DNA of 64,000 bases from Pollutimonas sp963706785 (GCA_963706785.1 CAVPNJ010000002.1:496001-560000); one strand, 5' to 3'; shown: positions 46,902-56,752, counted from the stretch's first letter. Program-made: numbers and translations. Notes: a model not told the origin generated them from the sequence alone.

Positions 46902-48995
46902 GTGGTTGCTGTGGCGGAATTCGGCAATACCGAGAGCGGATCTGTTGTGCAGCCCGCCGAGAAGGCCACTTCGCTGATCGAGCGAAAGTTGCAACATTTA
47001 GGTTTGCGCGATCCATCCGACTTCGTCGTGCATTTGCCTATACGCTACGAAGACGAGACTCAGATCGTGCCGATTTTGTCGGTGTTTTCGGGCGCGCCAG
47101 CACAGGTGGAGGGCGAGGTAATACACAGCGAAGTGCAACTCAGGCCGCGCCGCCAGCTACAGGCCATCATCGAGGACGGTACAGGCACTCTTCTTTTGCG
47201 ATGGCTGAATTTTTATCCCAGCCAGCAAAAGCAAGTGGCCGTCGGCAAGCGTATACGGGTTCGGGGTGAGGTACGCAGTGGCTTTAGCGGCTTCGAGATG
47301 GTTCACCCGAGGGTTACGGTGGCGGGAACCGCACTGCCCACTGCGTTAACGCCTGTGTACCCAACTACCGACGGTCTGTCGCAAGCCAGCTTACGGAAGG
47401 CGATCGATCAAGCGCTTGGTGTTGCCGATTTGGCCGACACCTTGCCCCGTCAAGTGTGTGATGAATATGACTTGATACCCTTTGCTGATGCGATACGGGT
47501 ATTGCATCACCCCCCCGCCAATATTTCGTATTTCGATCTCATTGAACGTGGGCATCCAGCTTGGACTCGGATCAAATTCGATGAATTGCTTGCACAGCAA
47601 CTGTCACTAGCGGCCGCGCGGGCGGCCCGCAGAGCGCAACAGGCAAATCCATTAAGTGGCGGCCAGGGCAAATTGGTGCAAGCATTATTGAGCAGTTTGC
47701 CTTTCACTCTAACGCCAGCGCAGGAACGCGTTATCGGCGAGATTTCGCACGATTTGTCGCGCTCGTTTCCCATGCACCGCTTGTTGCAGGGAGACGTGGG
47801 TAGCGGTAAGACCATAGTGGCTGCTTTCGCTGCCGCCCAGGCTATTTCAAGCGGGAGCCAGGTCGCTATTATGGCGCCCACCGAAATACTTGCCGAGCAG
47901 CACTTTCTGAAGTTGGTCAGTTGGCTCGAGCCTTTGGGTGTCAGCGTCGCGTGGCTAACGGGCAGCCTTTCCGCCAAGGCCCGGAAAGCAGCCACCGAAG
48001 CAATTGAGTCGGGTCGAGCCCAGTTGGTGATTGGTACCCAGGCGCTTATCCAAGATAAGATAAATTTTGCGAATCTTGGCCTCGCTATACTTGATGAACA
48101 GCACAGGTTCGGAGTAGGCCAACGTCTCGAATTAAGTCGGAAGGGGGAAGAGTCACACGGCGGCACGCTGAAGATTCCGCATCAGTTAAGCATGAGCGCA
48201 ACCCCCATACCTCGCACTCTAGCTATGACATTCTTTGCCGATCTTGATGTATCGGTAATCGATGAACTGCCCCCGGGCCGAAGTCCCATAATTACTAAAT
48301 TGATCGCTGACACGCGCCGGGACGAGGTGCTCAGCCATGTCATTGCAGAGGTCATGCAAGGACGTCAGGCATATTGGGTATGCCCGTTGGTGGAAGAAAG
48401 CGAAGCTCTGCAGCTGCAGACTGCCGTCGACACACACAGTCAATTGGTGCAGGCGCTGCCAGATATCCGGGTCGGCTTGATTCACGGCCGCTTGCCTTCA
48501 GCGTCCAAGCAGGAAACGATGAACGATTTTCGTGCAGGCCGTATTGATCTTTTGGTCGCCACTACCGTTATCGAGGTCGGGGTGGATGTGCCTAATGCGT
48601 CCTTGATGATTATTGAACATGCCGAGCGATTTGGTCTAGCGCAACTTCACCAGTTGCGGGGGCGGGTAGGGCGGGGGAGCCAAAAGTCTATATGTGTGCT
48701 GATGTTCCAGCCGCCACTATCGGCCGTGGCGCGTCATCGCCTGCGGGCCATGTATGAAACCGCCGATGGTTTTGAGATTGCACGGCGTGATTTGGAACAG
48801 CGCGGGCCGGGCGAATTCCTGGGGGTGCGCCAGTCAGGCCAAGAGCTATTACGTTTTGCCAGTATCGAGACGGATGCATTGCTCGTGGAGAGCGCTCAAG
48901 ATGCGGCGCGCGAACTGCGAGATCGCTACCCCGAACACGCGCGCGCCCATTTACAGCGTTGGATGCGTGGCAAACAGGACTTCCTGCGCAGCTAA
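46902..48995 (+). CDS. recG: ATP-dependent DNA helicase RecG
   Basis: 697-residue replication-fork-reversal and Holliday-junction helicase. An N-terminal wedge/OB domain is at about residues 60-160. Helicase motif I is LLQGDVGSGKTIVAAF, Ia MAPTEILAEQHF, II ILDEQHRFGVGQR, III MSATPIPRT, V TTVIEVGVDVPNASLMIIEHAERFGLAQLHQLRGRVGRG. The C-terminal TRG region (DLEQRGPGEFLGVRQSG) couples ATP hydrolysis to movement. The start is a GTG; another GTG three codons later is equally possible. oxyR follows directly, as in many betaproteobacteria. Confidence 0.96.
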   Translation: MVAVAEFGNTESGSVVQPAEKATSLIERKLQHLGLRDPSDFVVHLPIRYEDETQIVPILSVFSGAPAQVEGEVIHSEVQLRPRRQLQAIIEDGTGTLLLRWLNFYPSQQKQVAVGKRIRVRGEVRSGFSGFEMVHPRVTVAGTALPTALTPVYPTTDGLSQASLRKAIDQALGVADLADTLPRQVCDEYDLIPFADAIRVLHHPPANISYFDLIERGHPAWTRIKFDELLAQQLSLAAARAARRAQQANPLSGGQGKLVQALLSSLPFTLTPAQERVIGEISHDLSRSFPMHRLLQGDVGSGKTIVAAFAAAQAISSGSQVAIMAPTEILAEQHFLKLVSWLEPLGVSVAWLTGSLSAKARKAATEAIESGRAQLVIGTQALIQDKINFANLGLAILDEQHRFGVGQRLELSRKGEESHGGTLKIPHQLSMSATPIPRTLAMTFFADLDVSVIDELPPGRSPIITKLIADTRRDEVLSHVIAEVMQGRQAYWVCPLVEESEALQLQTAVDTHSQLVQALPDIRVGLIHGRLPSASKQETMNDFRAGRIDLLVATTVIEVGVDVPNASLMIIEHAERFGLAQLHQLRGRVGRGSQKSICVLMFQPPLSAVARHRLRAMYETADGFEIARRDLEQRGPGEFLGVRQSGQELLRFASIETDALLVESAQDAARELRDRYPEHARAHLQRWMRGKQDFLRS

Positions 48996-49032
48996 AAATC
49001 GCGAAAACCTTATTTTAATTACGAGACATGTC

Positions 49033-49989
49033 ATGACTTTGACCGAACTGAAGTATATCGTCGCGGTCGCGCGCGAAAGGCATTTTGGCCGTGCTGCGGA
49101 AGCCTGTTTTGTCAGCCAGCCCACGTTATCCGTCGCTATACGCAAGCTAGAAGAAGAGCTGGGTGTAGTGTTATTTGAACGTGGCGGCACCGAGGTCGGT
49201 ATTACTTCGATTGGCCTGCGAGTTGTTGCGCAGGCTCAAAGGGTATTGGAAGAGGGTGCTAATTTGCGAGAGATCGCACGCCAGGGACATGATCCCCTTG
49301 CTGGTCCATTGCGCGTGGGCGTCATACATACCATTGGCCCATATTTGCTCCCCCGCCTTGTACCTACGCAGATCGCTGCTACGCCCCAAATGCCGTTGCT
49401 GCTGCAGGAAAATTTTACCAGCCGCCTTCTTGAACTATTGCGTCAGGGCGAAATTGATTGCGCGATTGTTGCATTGCCTTTGCCCGACTCAGGCTTGACG
49501 GTGCACCCTTTATACGATGAACCTTTTCTTGTTGCGGTTCCCAAGAACCATCCGTGGACCAAGCTAAAAGAGATCGACGCCGCCTCGCTAAAAGACGAGA
49601 CGATGCTTTTATTGGGTTCCGGTCATTGTTTCCGTGATCAGGTACTCGAAGTGTGTCCGGAACTGTCGCGCTTTTCGGCGTCGAGCGAAGGGATTCAACG
49701 CACTTTCGAAGGATCTTCGCTCGAGACAATACGGCACATGGTAGCAGCGGGCATTGGGGTCACGGTATTGCCGACAAGCTCGCTATCCATGCCTGGCCTG
49801 GAGAATAATCTGCTTGCATATATTCCGTTTAAAAAGCCGGTTCCTGACAGGCGTGTCGTGCTGGTGTGGCGAAAAAGTTTCCCGAGGCCCGCCGCAATTG
49901 ACGCATTGATCGGAGCAGTACGCGCCTGCAATTTACCGGGGGTGAATTACCTGGGCAGTACTCCCGCCGCTGCTCTGGCCGAGATATAA
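49033..49989 (+). CDS. oxyR: Hydrogen-peroxide-sensing regulator OxyR
   Basis: 318-residue LysR-family regulator. The helix-turn-helix is MTLTELKYIVAVARERHFGRAAEACFVSQPTLSVAIRKLE, highly typical of OxyR. The redox pair is intact at Cys199 (LLGSGHCFRDQVLEVC) and Cys208, the same numbers as in E. coli, where peroxide forms a disulfide between them. The start at 49033 is chosen because the family begins MTL/MNI at this point; the frame extending upstream lies inside recG. Probable targets are antioxidant genes outside the window. Confidence 0.95.
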   Translation: MTLTELKYIVAVARERHFGRAAEACFVSQPTLSVAIRKLEEELGVVLFERGGTEVGITSIGLRVVAQAQRVLEEGANLREIARQGHDPLAGPLRVGVIHTIGPYLLPRLVPTQIAATPQMPLLLQENFTSRLLELLRQGEIDCAIVALPLPDSGLTVHPLYDEPFLVAVPKNHPWTKLKEIDAASLKDETMLLLGSGHCFRDQVLEVCPELSRFSASSEGIQRTFEGSSLETIRHMVAAGIGVTVLPTSSLSMPGLENNLLAYIPFKKPVPDRRVVLVWRKSFPRPAAIDALIGAVRACNLPGVNYLGSTPAAALAEI

Positions 49990-50187
49990 AAAAGGCATTC
50001 CAACGGCTTGATATTCATGAAAAGGATGCTTCGCCATTGGGCAGCTTGCCGCACTAAACTGACCAGCGCTACATGCCCGGTTTATACGGAATTTTTGGTA
50101 ATAGACAATAGAGAAAACCCTGTGGCGAGCGATGCCTTAGGCCCAGGTTTTCGGTGTATGCTTTGCTGCGTACCTTCCGGAGGCCTT

Positions 50188-51309
50188 ATGAAAATTCATT
50201 TCACTCCCGTAGCGGCTGCTCTCGGTCTTGCTGCCGGCATGCTCTTATCTTCAGGCGCGACTGCCCAAACCATAAAAATTGCCATTGCCGGCCCGTTCAC
50301 CGGGCCGGTTACGCAATATGGCACCATGGTAAAAGAAGGTGTCGACACTGCGATTGAACAAATCAATGGGGCTGGCGGTGTGCTCGGCAAGAAGCTCGAA
50401 GCGGTCTCAATTGACGATGGTTGCGAGCCCAAGCAAGGCCCGGTCGTCGCCAATCGCGTGGTCAACGATAAAATTCACTATGTAGTTGGTCACGTTTGTT
50501 CGGGCGCAACCATTGCGGCAACGAACATTTATGACAGCGAAGGGGTGGTCATGGTCACGCCTTCAGCCACGGCGCCTGCCGTCACAGACGGCAAGAATTA
50601 CGAGATGATATTCCGTACTATCGGCCGAGATGATCAGCAAGGGCCGGCAGCAGCCAAATTCATTACAGAAAAGATCAAGCCACAAAAGGTCGCAATACTG
50701 CACGACAAGCAGTCGTATGGTCAGGGTATTGCCGCCTCGGTCAAGGGCGAGCTTGAAAAGGCCGGGGTAAACGTGGTGCTTTTCGAAGGGATTAATGCTG
50801 GCGATACCGACTATTCGGCGGTAATAACCAAACTTAAATCCAGCGGCGCCGACTTCGTCTACTACGGTGGCTACCACCCAGAGATGGGTTTATTGCTGCG
50901 ACAAGGTGGCGAGCAAGGTCTGAAAACAAAGTTCATGGGGCCGGAAGGCGTTGGCAATCCTGACATCAACGCGATTGCCGGTGCCTCGGTGGAAGGCATG
51001 CTGCTAACCTTGCCCGCCGATTTCACACAAGACCCTTCGAACGCCGCGATCGTTAAGGCCTTCAAAGATAAAAAGCGGGATCCAGGCGGTGCTTTTCAGC
51101 TGACAGCTTACTCCGCAACCAAAGCGATTGCCGACGGAATCAAGGGTGCCGGAGCAGATGATCCGGCTAAAGTGGCGGCGTTCCTGCACGCAAACACCAT
51201 TGAAAGTCCTATTGGAAAGCTTTCCTGGAATAAGCAGGGCGACCTGAAAAACTTTAAGTTCGATGTGTTCACTTGGCACAAAGACGGATCGAAGACGGTA
51301 TATAAGTAA
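50188..51309 (+). CDS. Branched-chain amino-acid ABC transporter binding protein (orphan LivK paralogue)
   Basis: 373-residue periplasmic type I binding protein. The signal peptide MKIHFTPVAAALGLAAGMLLSSGATAQ is followed by TIKIAIAGPFTGPVTQYG and IDDGCEPKQGPVVANRVV, IFRTIGRDDQQGPAA, and GINAGDTDYSAVITKLKSSGADFVYYGGYH. The CCGGAGG ribosome site supports the start. It is closely similar to the LivK encoded at 57.1 kb but carries no permease or ATPase genes; the nearest are livHMGF 7 kb away. It probably feeds that or another Liv permease with a different ligand preference. Confidence 0.9.
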   Translation: MKIHFTPVAAALGLAAGMLLSSGATAQTIKIAIAGPFTGPVTQYGTMVKEGVDTAIEQINGAGGVLGKKLEAVSIDDGCEPKQGPVVANRVVNDKIHYVVGHVCSGATIAATNIYDSEGVVMVTPSATAPAVTDGKNYEMIFRTIGRDDQQGPAAAKFITEKIKPQKVAILHDKQSYGQGIAASVKGELEKAGVNVVLFEGINAGDTDYSAVITKLKSSGADFVYYGGYHPEMGLLLRQGGEQGLKTKFMGPEGVGNPDINAIAGASVEGMLLTLPADFTQDPSNAAIVKAFKDKKRDPGGAFQLTAYSATKAIADGIKGAGADDPAKVAAFLHANTIESPIGKLSWNKQGDLKNFKFDVFTWHKDGSKTVYK

Positions 51310-51319
51310 TCCCGATACT

Positions 51320-51344
51320 GCAGGCGCCAGTGCAAGGCGCCTGC
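51320..51344. terminator. Hairpin between convergent livK paralogue and ugpC
   Basis: GCAGGCGCC-AGTGCAA-GGCGCCTGC: a 9-bp perfect GC stem, ten bases after the livK paralogue stop and 39 before the ugpC end. No T run, so a weak or Rho-assisted bidirectional terminator is inferred. Confidence 0.45.
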
Positions 51345-51382
51345 ACAGTCACCGCTAGTCTAAGCTTCCGCAGCATTCCTCT

Positions 51383-52468
51383 TTAGTCAGGAAGGCGCTT
51401 GCCCGTAACCGCATCAAACCAATGAATGGGATGAACGTCGTCGGACCCCACTTGTACTGTCTCACCCATTTCCAGTGGGAAATCTTTGGTAAGGCCAACC
51501 GGGCATCGAAGCACAACCGGTGAGTCGCCATGGCGCCCGTGTATAAGTTGCTCGGAACCAAGAATCTCGACCATTTCAATGTCTATTGCAATGCCCGGAG
51601 CATGCAGCTTCATGTGCTCGGGGCGGATTCCCATGATCACTTCTTGGTTCGCCAAAGCGAGCGGGATCAACTTGGCGTCGATTTGAATAGCTGAACCATC
51701 CATGCCCTTGATCTGCCGATTTTCGTCTATCTGTACACGCAGCAGATTCATAGGGGGCGAGCCGATAAAACTCGCCACAAAAATAGAGGCCGGTTTCTCG
51801 AACACTTCGATGGGTGTGCCGATTTGCTCGGCATTCCCTTTATTCATGACCACCATCCGCTGTGCCAATGTCATGGCTTCGACTTGGTCATGAGTAACGT
51901 ACAGACTGGTGGTCTTTAGGCGATGATGCAGCTTTTGAATTTCCAGGCGCATCTGTACGCGCAGTTTGGCATCTAGATTAGATAGCGGTTCATCGAAAAG
52001 AAATACTTTGGGGTCCCGGACAATGGCGCGACCCATGGCGACCCGTTGCCGTTGGCCTCCTGAGAGTTGTCGTGGGCGCCGGTCGAGCAACATGGAAAGC
52101 TCTAGTATTTTGGCTGCTTTATCGACTCTGCTCTGGATTTCCTGCTTGTCGAATTTTCGTATTTTTAGTCCGTAAGCCATGTTCTGAAATACGGTCATGT
52201 GCGGATACAGCGCATAGTTTTGAAAAACCATGGCGATATCCCGTTCGGCGGGTTCCAGCTTATTAACGACTTTATCGTCGATGCTGATTTCACCGTCGGT
52301 AATGCTTTCCAGTCCGGCCACCATACGCATTAGTGTGGATTTTCCGCAGCCTGACGGGCCAACGATAACAATAAACTCGCCGTCCGCAACGTCCATGCTC
52401 ATGCCGTGTATGACGGCAATATCGCCGGGATAGGTCTTGCTTACGTTGCGAAAACTGAGAGTAGCCAT
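51383..52468 (-). CDS. ugpC: sn-Glycerol-3-phosphate ABC transporter ATP-binding protein
   Basis: 361-residue MalK-type ATPase. Walker A GPSGCGKST, Q-loop VFQNYALYPHMTVFQNM, signature LSGGQRQRVAMGRAIV, Walker B FLFDEPLSNLD, and a C-terminal regulatory TOBE domain from about residue 235. It is the last gene of ugpBAEC, 66 bases after ugpE. UgpC is assigned from the operon order and because homologues in this setting energise glycerol-3-phosphate import; the motifs alone would fit any sugar importer. Confidence 0.9.
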   Translation of the reverse strand: MATLSFRNVSKTYPGDIAVIHGMSMDVADGEFIVIVGPSGCGKSTLMRMVAGLESITDGEISIDDKVVNKLEPAERDIAMVFQNYALYPHMTVFQNMAYGLKIRKFDKQEIQSRVDKAAKILELSMLLDRRPRQLSGGQRQRVAMGRAIVRDPKVFLFDEPLSNLDAKLRVQMRLEIQKLHHRLKTTSLYVTHDQVEAMTLAQRMVVMNKGNAEQIGTPIEVFEKPASIFVASFIGSPPMNLLRVQIDENRQIKGMDGSAIQIDAKLIPLALANQEVIMGIRPEHMKLHAPGIAIDIEMVEILGSEQLIHGRHGDSPVVLRCPVGLTKDFPLEMGETVQVGSDDVHPIHWFDAVTGKRLPD

Positions 52469-52534
52469 ATATTGGGTTCCAAAATCAATGTGCCTGTCGT
52501 AAAGGTTTTTGTGGTGCTTCGCTGCACGCAGCAG

Positions 52535-53377
52535 CTACTTTTCAGCATCGACGAGACCTTTCACGAACCATTTCTGCATGAAGATAACCACTGCGGCCGG
52601 CGGTAACATGGCTAATAAGGCGGTCGCCATCACGAGATTCCATTCGGTTACGCTGTCTCCACCGGCGATCATGCGTTTGATGCCGATGACTATCGGGTAC
52701 ATGTTTTCCTGGGTGGTCATGATCAGCGGCCACAGATACTGATTCCAGCCATAAATAAATTGAATGACGAAAAGAGCTGCAATGCTGGTGCGCGACAGCG
52801 GCAGCAGGACATCTTTAAAGAACCGCATGGGTCCGGCGCCGTCGATTCGGGCGGCTTCGATAAGTTCGTCGGGTATGGTTAGAAAAAACTGCCGAAACAG
52901 AAAAGTGGCCGTTGCGGAAGCGATCAAGGGCAAGGTTAGGCCGGCATAGGAGTTCAGCATTCCAAGGTCTGCGACGACCTTGTACGTGGGCGCTATCCGG
53001 ACTTCAACAGGCAGCATCAGCGTAACGAAAATCATCCAGAAGAAAAACATTCGGAAGCGAAAGCGGAAATACACCACAGCGAATGCCGACAGCATAGAGA
53101 TCGCGATCTTTCCAACCGCAATGACAAGCGCCATTACCGTGCTGACCCACATCATGCGGGCTACTGGAGGTGTGTTTGCCCCGTCGCCAAACAGCACGGC
53201 GCTATAGTTCTCCAGGAAGTGGCTGCCTGGCAGCAACGACATGGGTGCCTGAGCAACCTCCTGGGCGGTTTGAGTAGACGCGACCACGGTGACATACAGT
53301 GGAAAGGCGATGACCGCCACGCCAATAAGCAGAATGATGTGGCAGAAAATATCCAGATAGGGACGGCGTTCGATCAT
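52535..53377 (-). CDS. ugpE: sn-Glycerol-3-phosphate ABC transporter permease UgpE
   Basis: 280-residue inner-membrane permease with six predicted helices, the same length as E. coli UgpE. The EAA motif for ATPase contact is IPDELIEAARIDGAGPMRFFKDVLLPLSRT. The start at 53377 (MIERRPYLDIFCHIILLIGV) with AAGG upstream is preferred; the frame extends to 53449 into ugpA with no family similarity. Forms a heterodimer with UgpA. Confidence 0.92.
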   Translation of the reverse strand: MIERRPYLDIFCHIILLIGVAVIAFPLYVTVVASTQTAQEVAQAPMSLLPGSHFLENYSAVLFGDGANTPPVARMMWVSTVMALVIAVGKIAISMLSAFAVVYFRFRFRMFFFWMIFVTLMLPVEVRIAPTYKVVADLGMLNSYAGLTLPLIASATATFLFRQFFLTIPDELIEAARIDGAGPMRFFKDVLLPLSRTSIAALFVIQFIYGWNQYLWPLIMTTQENMYPIVIGIKRMIAGGDSVTEWNLVMATALLAMLPPAAVVIFMQKWFVKGLVDAEK

Positions 53378-53408
53378 GTGTGGCCTTGCCAGATGTAAAC
53401 CGAGTGTG

Positions 53409-54290
53409 TCAGTAATTGACCTTGCGGTCGACGTAACGGAACTGCACAACCGTAAGTACGACGACGATAACCATCAGAATTACCGACTGGGCCGCTGAAG
53501 AACCGATATCGAGCCCTTTGAATCCGGCGTTGTACACCTTGTAAACAAGGATCGAGGTAGCGTTTCCTGGGCCGCCTTGCGTCATGATGTCGATAATGGC
53601 GAAGGTGTCGAAAAATGCATAAATAACATTTACGACAAGCAGGAAGAAAGTCGTGGGCGAGAGCAGCGGAAAAACGATGGTCCAGAAACGGCGCGAGGGA
53701 CTGGCTCCGTCGATCGCAGCCGCTTCTATCAGCGATCGTGGGATAGATTGCAAACCTGCAAGAAAAAATAGGAAGTTATACGAGATCTGCTTCCACACTG
53801 ATGCCATGACAACCAGCAGCATGGCGTCGTGACCATCGAGCCTGGGGTTCCAGCCGATACCGGACTGAGTTAGGTAGACGGCAATTATGCCAACCGAAGG
53901 CGAAAACAGAAAAAGCCACAGCACGCCGGCTACGGCCGTCGCTACTGCATATGGCCAGATCAGCAAGGTCTTGTAGACTTGAGCGCCACGGATGACGCGA
54001 TTAGCCATAACGGCAAGCAAAAGCGAAACAATCAAGCCAATACCCGCTACCAGCACGGAAAATAGAGCAGTGACTTTGAAGGAATTAAGATAGTCTGCGT
54101 TTGCAAATAGCTCGGCAAAGTTGTCCAGGCCAACAAACTGAGAAGATAAGCCAAATGGGTCTTCGATTCGGAAGGACTGCCATACCGCCTGACCCGCGGG
54201 CAAAAAGAAAAACACAATTGTGATGGCCAGCTGAGGCACCAGTAACAAATACGGGAGCACTTTATGGCTGAAAACGACGCGTTTTTCCAT
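53409..54290 (-). CDS. ugpA: sn-Glycerol-3-phosphate ABC transporter permease UgpA
   Basis: 293-residue permease with six predicted helices. N-terminus MEKRVVFSHKVLPYLLLVPQLAITIVFFFLPAGQAVWQSF and EAA loop IPRSLIEAAAIDGASPSRRFWTIVFPLLSP are typical of UgpA. It follows ugpB after 152 bases that include a strong stem-loop and precedes ugpE by 31 bases. Confidence 0.92.
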   Translation of the reverse strand: MEKRVVFSHKVLPYLLLVPQLAITIVFFFLPAGQAVWQSFRIEDPFGLSSQFVGLDNFAELFANADYLNSFKVTALFSVLVAGIGLIVSLLLAVMANRVIRGAQVYKTLLIWPYAVATAVAGVLWLFLFSPSVGIIAVYLTQSGIGWNPRLDGHDAMLLVVMASVWKQISYNFLFFLAGLQSIPRSLIEAAAIDGASPSRRFWTIVFPLLSPTTFFLLVVNVIYAFFDTFAIIDIMTQGGPGNATSILVYKVYNAGFKGLDIGSSAAQSVILMVIVVVLTVVQFRYVDRKVNY

Positions 54291-54382
54291 GGATGGACAG
54301 TCTTGTATTGCCGATCAGGCCGGTAATGAATCGCGGTCGATGACGATATTAAAAAATGGTCGCAGTTATTACATACGCGAAA

Positions 54383-54422
54383 ACCGTGAGGAGAGCCCAT
54401 GTGGTAGGGCACTACTCACGGT
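54383..54422 (-). promoter_or_regulatory. Stem-loop between ugpB and ugpA
   Basis: The left arm ACCGTGAGGAGAGCCC and right arm GGGCACTACTCACGGT pair over 14 of 16 positions with an 8-base loop. It lies 20 bases after the ugpB stop and has no T run. Such hairpins in ABC operons typically stabilise the binding-protein message and reduce permease expression; inferred here. Confidence 0.6.
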
Positions 54423-54442
54423 GGCAATTTTAGTACAGTGTC

Positions 54443-55750
54443 TTACTTAACGCTTTTTTCGAAACGTTCTAGTAGTTCGTTTCCGCGCTTGGCCATGTTT
54501 GCAAGTCCGGCTTCAGGCGTTACATTGCCGGAGAAGATTTTCTCCATTTCGCCGTCTTCGATTTCGCGAATCTGTGGCAAATAACCTAAGCGTATGCCCC
54601 GCGAGTTCTCGGTCGTTGTAGCGTCAAGCTGTTTCACCGCAACGTCGGACCCCGGGTTCTTAGCATAGAAGCCCGACTTCTCGGTTAGGTCGTAGCCGGC
54701 CTTGGTCACTGGTACATAGCCGGTGCCTTGATGCCATTCAGCTGCTTTTTCGGGGCTGGAAATGTACTTGAAGAATTTCGTTACGCCCTTATAGACCTCG
54801 GGCGATTTTTTAGCGAAGACCCACAGGGAAGCGCCGCCAATAATCGAGTTCTGTGGAGCGCCTTTGACGTCGGCGTAATAGGGCAGCGTGGACGTGCCAA
54901 ATTCGAATTTTCCGGTTTTGATAATGTTGGCACGATTACCGCTAGACCCGGTGAACATGGCACATTTCCCCGTGGTAAACAGGGAATTCGGTGCGTCGCC
55001 ACGGCCGCCGTATGTGAATGTGCCTTCCTTTGACATATTGGCCAGGAAGCTCATGTGGCGAACGAAGAGCGGCTTGGCAAGCTCGAGGCGTGCGTCCAGC
55101 CCGCCAAAGCCGTTATCTTTGGACGCATAAGGGGTGTTGTGCCACGCGCCGAAAGTTTCAAGCTGGATCCAGGCGGGCCAGGAAGTCGTGTAACCGCATT
55201 CCATCCCCGCGGCACGGACCTTCTTGCCCGCTTCAGCAACTTCCTCCCAAGTTTTGGGCGGCTTTTCGGGGTCTAGGCCGGCCTTTTTGAAGGCATCTTT
55301 GTTGTAATAGAAAACAGGGGTCGAGCTGTTGAAGGGCATCGATACCAGCTTGCCGTCAGGAGCGGAATAATAGCTGGCCACGGCGCCAAGGAAGTCAGCC
55401 GGGTTAATTGGGTCACCGACTTTTTCCGACATCTCTTGGACAGGCTGGATTGCGCCTTTGGCGTACATCATGGTGGCCGTACCCACTTCGAACACTTGCA
55501 GGATATCCGGAGCATTCCCGCCACGGAATGCAGCGATTCCGGCGTTCATGGATTCGCCGTAAGCGCCTTTGTAAACAGCATGCACGACGTAGTCCGATTG
55601 GCTTTTGTTGAAGTCGCCGACCAGAGCGTTAACACGTTCGCCCAGAGCGCCTTCCATCGAGTGCCAGAAATTGATGTCGGTGGCTGCGCTGGCGTTGCTC
55701 ATGCTGGCAATGACGCCCGCAAGAGATAATGCAAAAAGCTTTGCTCGCAT
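54443..55750 (-). CDS. ugpB: sn-Glycerol-3-phosphate periplasmic binding protein
   Basis: 435-residue family 1 binding protein. The signal peptide MRAKLFALSLAGVIASMSNASA is followed by TDINFWHSMEGALGERVNALVGDFNKSQSDY, the recognised UgpB mature start. YKGAYGESMNAGIAAFRGG and GGASLWVFAKKSPEVYKGV segments match UgpB. The start at 55750 has an AGGAG site; an upstream frame from 55852 is rejected. First gene of ugpBAEC. No ugpQ phosphodiesterase follows. It is divergent from proC, with a 166-base gap holding both promoters. Confidence 0.93.
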   Translation of the reverse strand: MRAKLFALSLAGVIASMSNASAATDINFWHSMEGALGERVNALVGDFNKSQSDYVVHAVYKGAYGESMNAGIAAFRGGNAPDILQVFEVGTATMMYAKGAIQPVQEMSEKVGDPINPADFLGAVASYYSAPDGKLVSMPFNSSTPVFYYNKDAFKKAGLDPEKPPKTWEEVAEAGKKVRAAGMECGYTTSWPAWIQLETFGAWHNTPYASKDNGFGGLDARLELAKPLFVRHMSFLANMSKEGTFTYGGRGDAPNSLFTTGKCAMFTGSSGNRANIIKTGKFEFGTSTLPYYADVKGAPQNSIIGGASLWVFAKKSPEVYKGVTKFFKYISSPEKAAEWHQGTGYVPVTKAGYDLTEKSGFYAKNPGSDVAVKQLDATTTENSRGIRLGYLPQIREIEDGEMEKIFSGNVTPEAGLANMAKRGNELLERFEKSVK

Positions 55751-55916
55751 GAGTTTCTTCTCCTGAAGTTTACCCGGCCTGCTGGGTTTGATGGCCAAGT
55801 GCGGTGTGTAGTCTATGACCTGTTTGTTACTTTTGCGTGACTGTAACGACAATCGCTCGTTGTGGTCAATTCAAATATACCCGGCCATTGTCCGAAGACC
55901 TTACAATATCGACCCT

Positions 55917-56752
55917 ATGACTAAAGAACTCACTATTGCATTTATCGGTGGCGGCAATATGGCTACCGCTTTAGGGGCGGGCCTGATCGGCAAGCGTTGT
56001 GGTGCTCACGATGTGCATGTCATCGATGTAAACGAGTCTGTGCGCGAAGGTTGGGCACAGCAGGGTACGTCCGTAGCTCCCGGGCCGGATGACACTTTGT
56101 CGCGTCGTCGCGTCTGGATCTTTGCCGTCAAGCCGCAGTTCCTGAAAGAGGTGGTGGAAAGTTGCCGCCCGTTTCTTCGGGAAGATACTCTCGTCATCAG
56201 CATAGCCGCCGGAATTCCCAGCAGCACCCTCGCCAGATGGCTGGGAACTTCGGAGCGTCCTTGGACGCGGCTTATTCGCTGCATGCCGAATACACCGGCC
56301 CTTATAGGGGCGGGAGCCAGCGCGCTGATGGCCATGGACGGGGCCACTGAAGAAGACAAAACAGTCGGTCAGCAGTTGCTGCGAGCAGTAGGCGAGGTCG
56401 TATGGGTCGATAACGACCAAGAAATCGATATCGTGACATCTTTGTCTGGCAGTGGCCCGGCCTATGTGTTTTTATTTCTTGAGGCCTTGATCGAAGGCGC
56501 TGTTACCCAGGGTCTTTCTCAAGAGCAGGCGCGCGCGCTTGCTCTGGCCACGGTAACGGGAGCAACCCAACTTGCCGCATTGTCTCCAGAAAGCTTTAGC
56601 CGTATTGCGCGAACGTGTTACATCGAAGGGCGGCACCACCGCCGCAGCACTGGCCGTATTTGAGAATCAACAGTTTTCATCCATTGTTCAAATGGCAATG
56701 AAGGCAGCTGCCTGATCGCGCGGCGGAATTATCAGACGAATTCTCGAAATGA
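55917..56752 (+). pseudogene. proC: Pyrroline-5-carboxylate reductase, 3' end frameshifted
   Basis: ProC catalyses the last step of proline synthesis. The first 228 residues are clean: MTKELTIAFIGGGNMATALGAGL (NADPH site), AVKPQFLKEV, RCMPNTPALIGAGASAL and SLSGSGPAYVFLFLEALIEGAV. At 56601-56604 one extra base shifts the frame, so the conserved end (LRERVTSKGGTTAAALAVFE) lies in the next frame. A second extra base at 56713 precedes DRAAELSDEFSK. Removing both gives a normal 277-residue protein. As read, translation ends at 56663 with a foreign tail. These are the first two of the 26 insertions in this region. Confidence 0.85.

Noticed and set aside
47507..48166. 219-residue open frame antisense to recG
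   Set aside because: A shadow of the highly conserved recG frame; low-complexity Cys/Ser-rich translation and no ribosome site.
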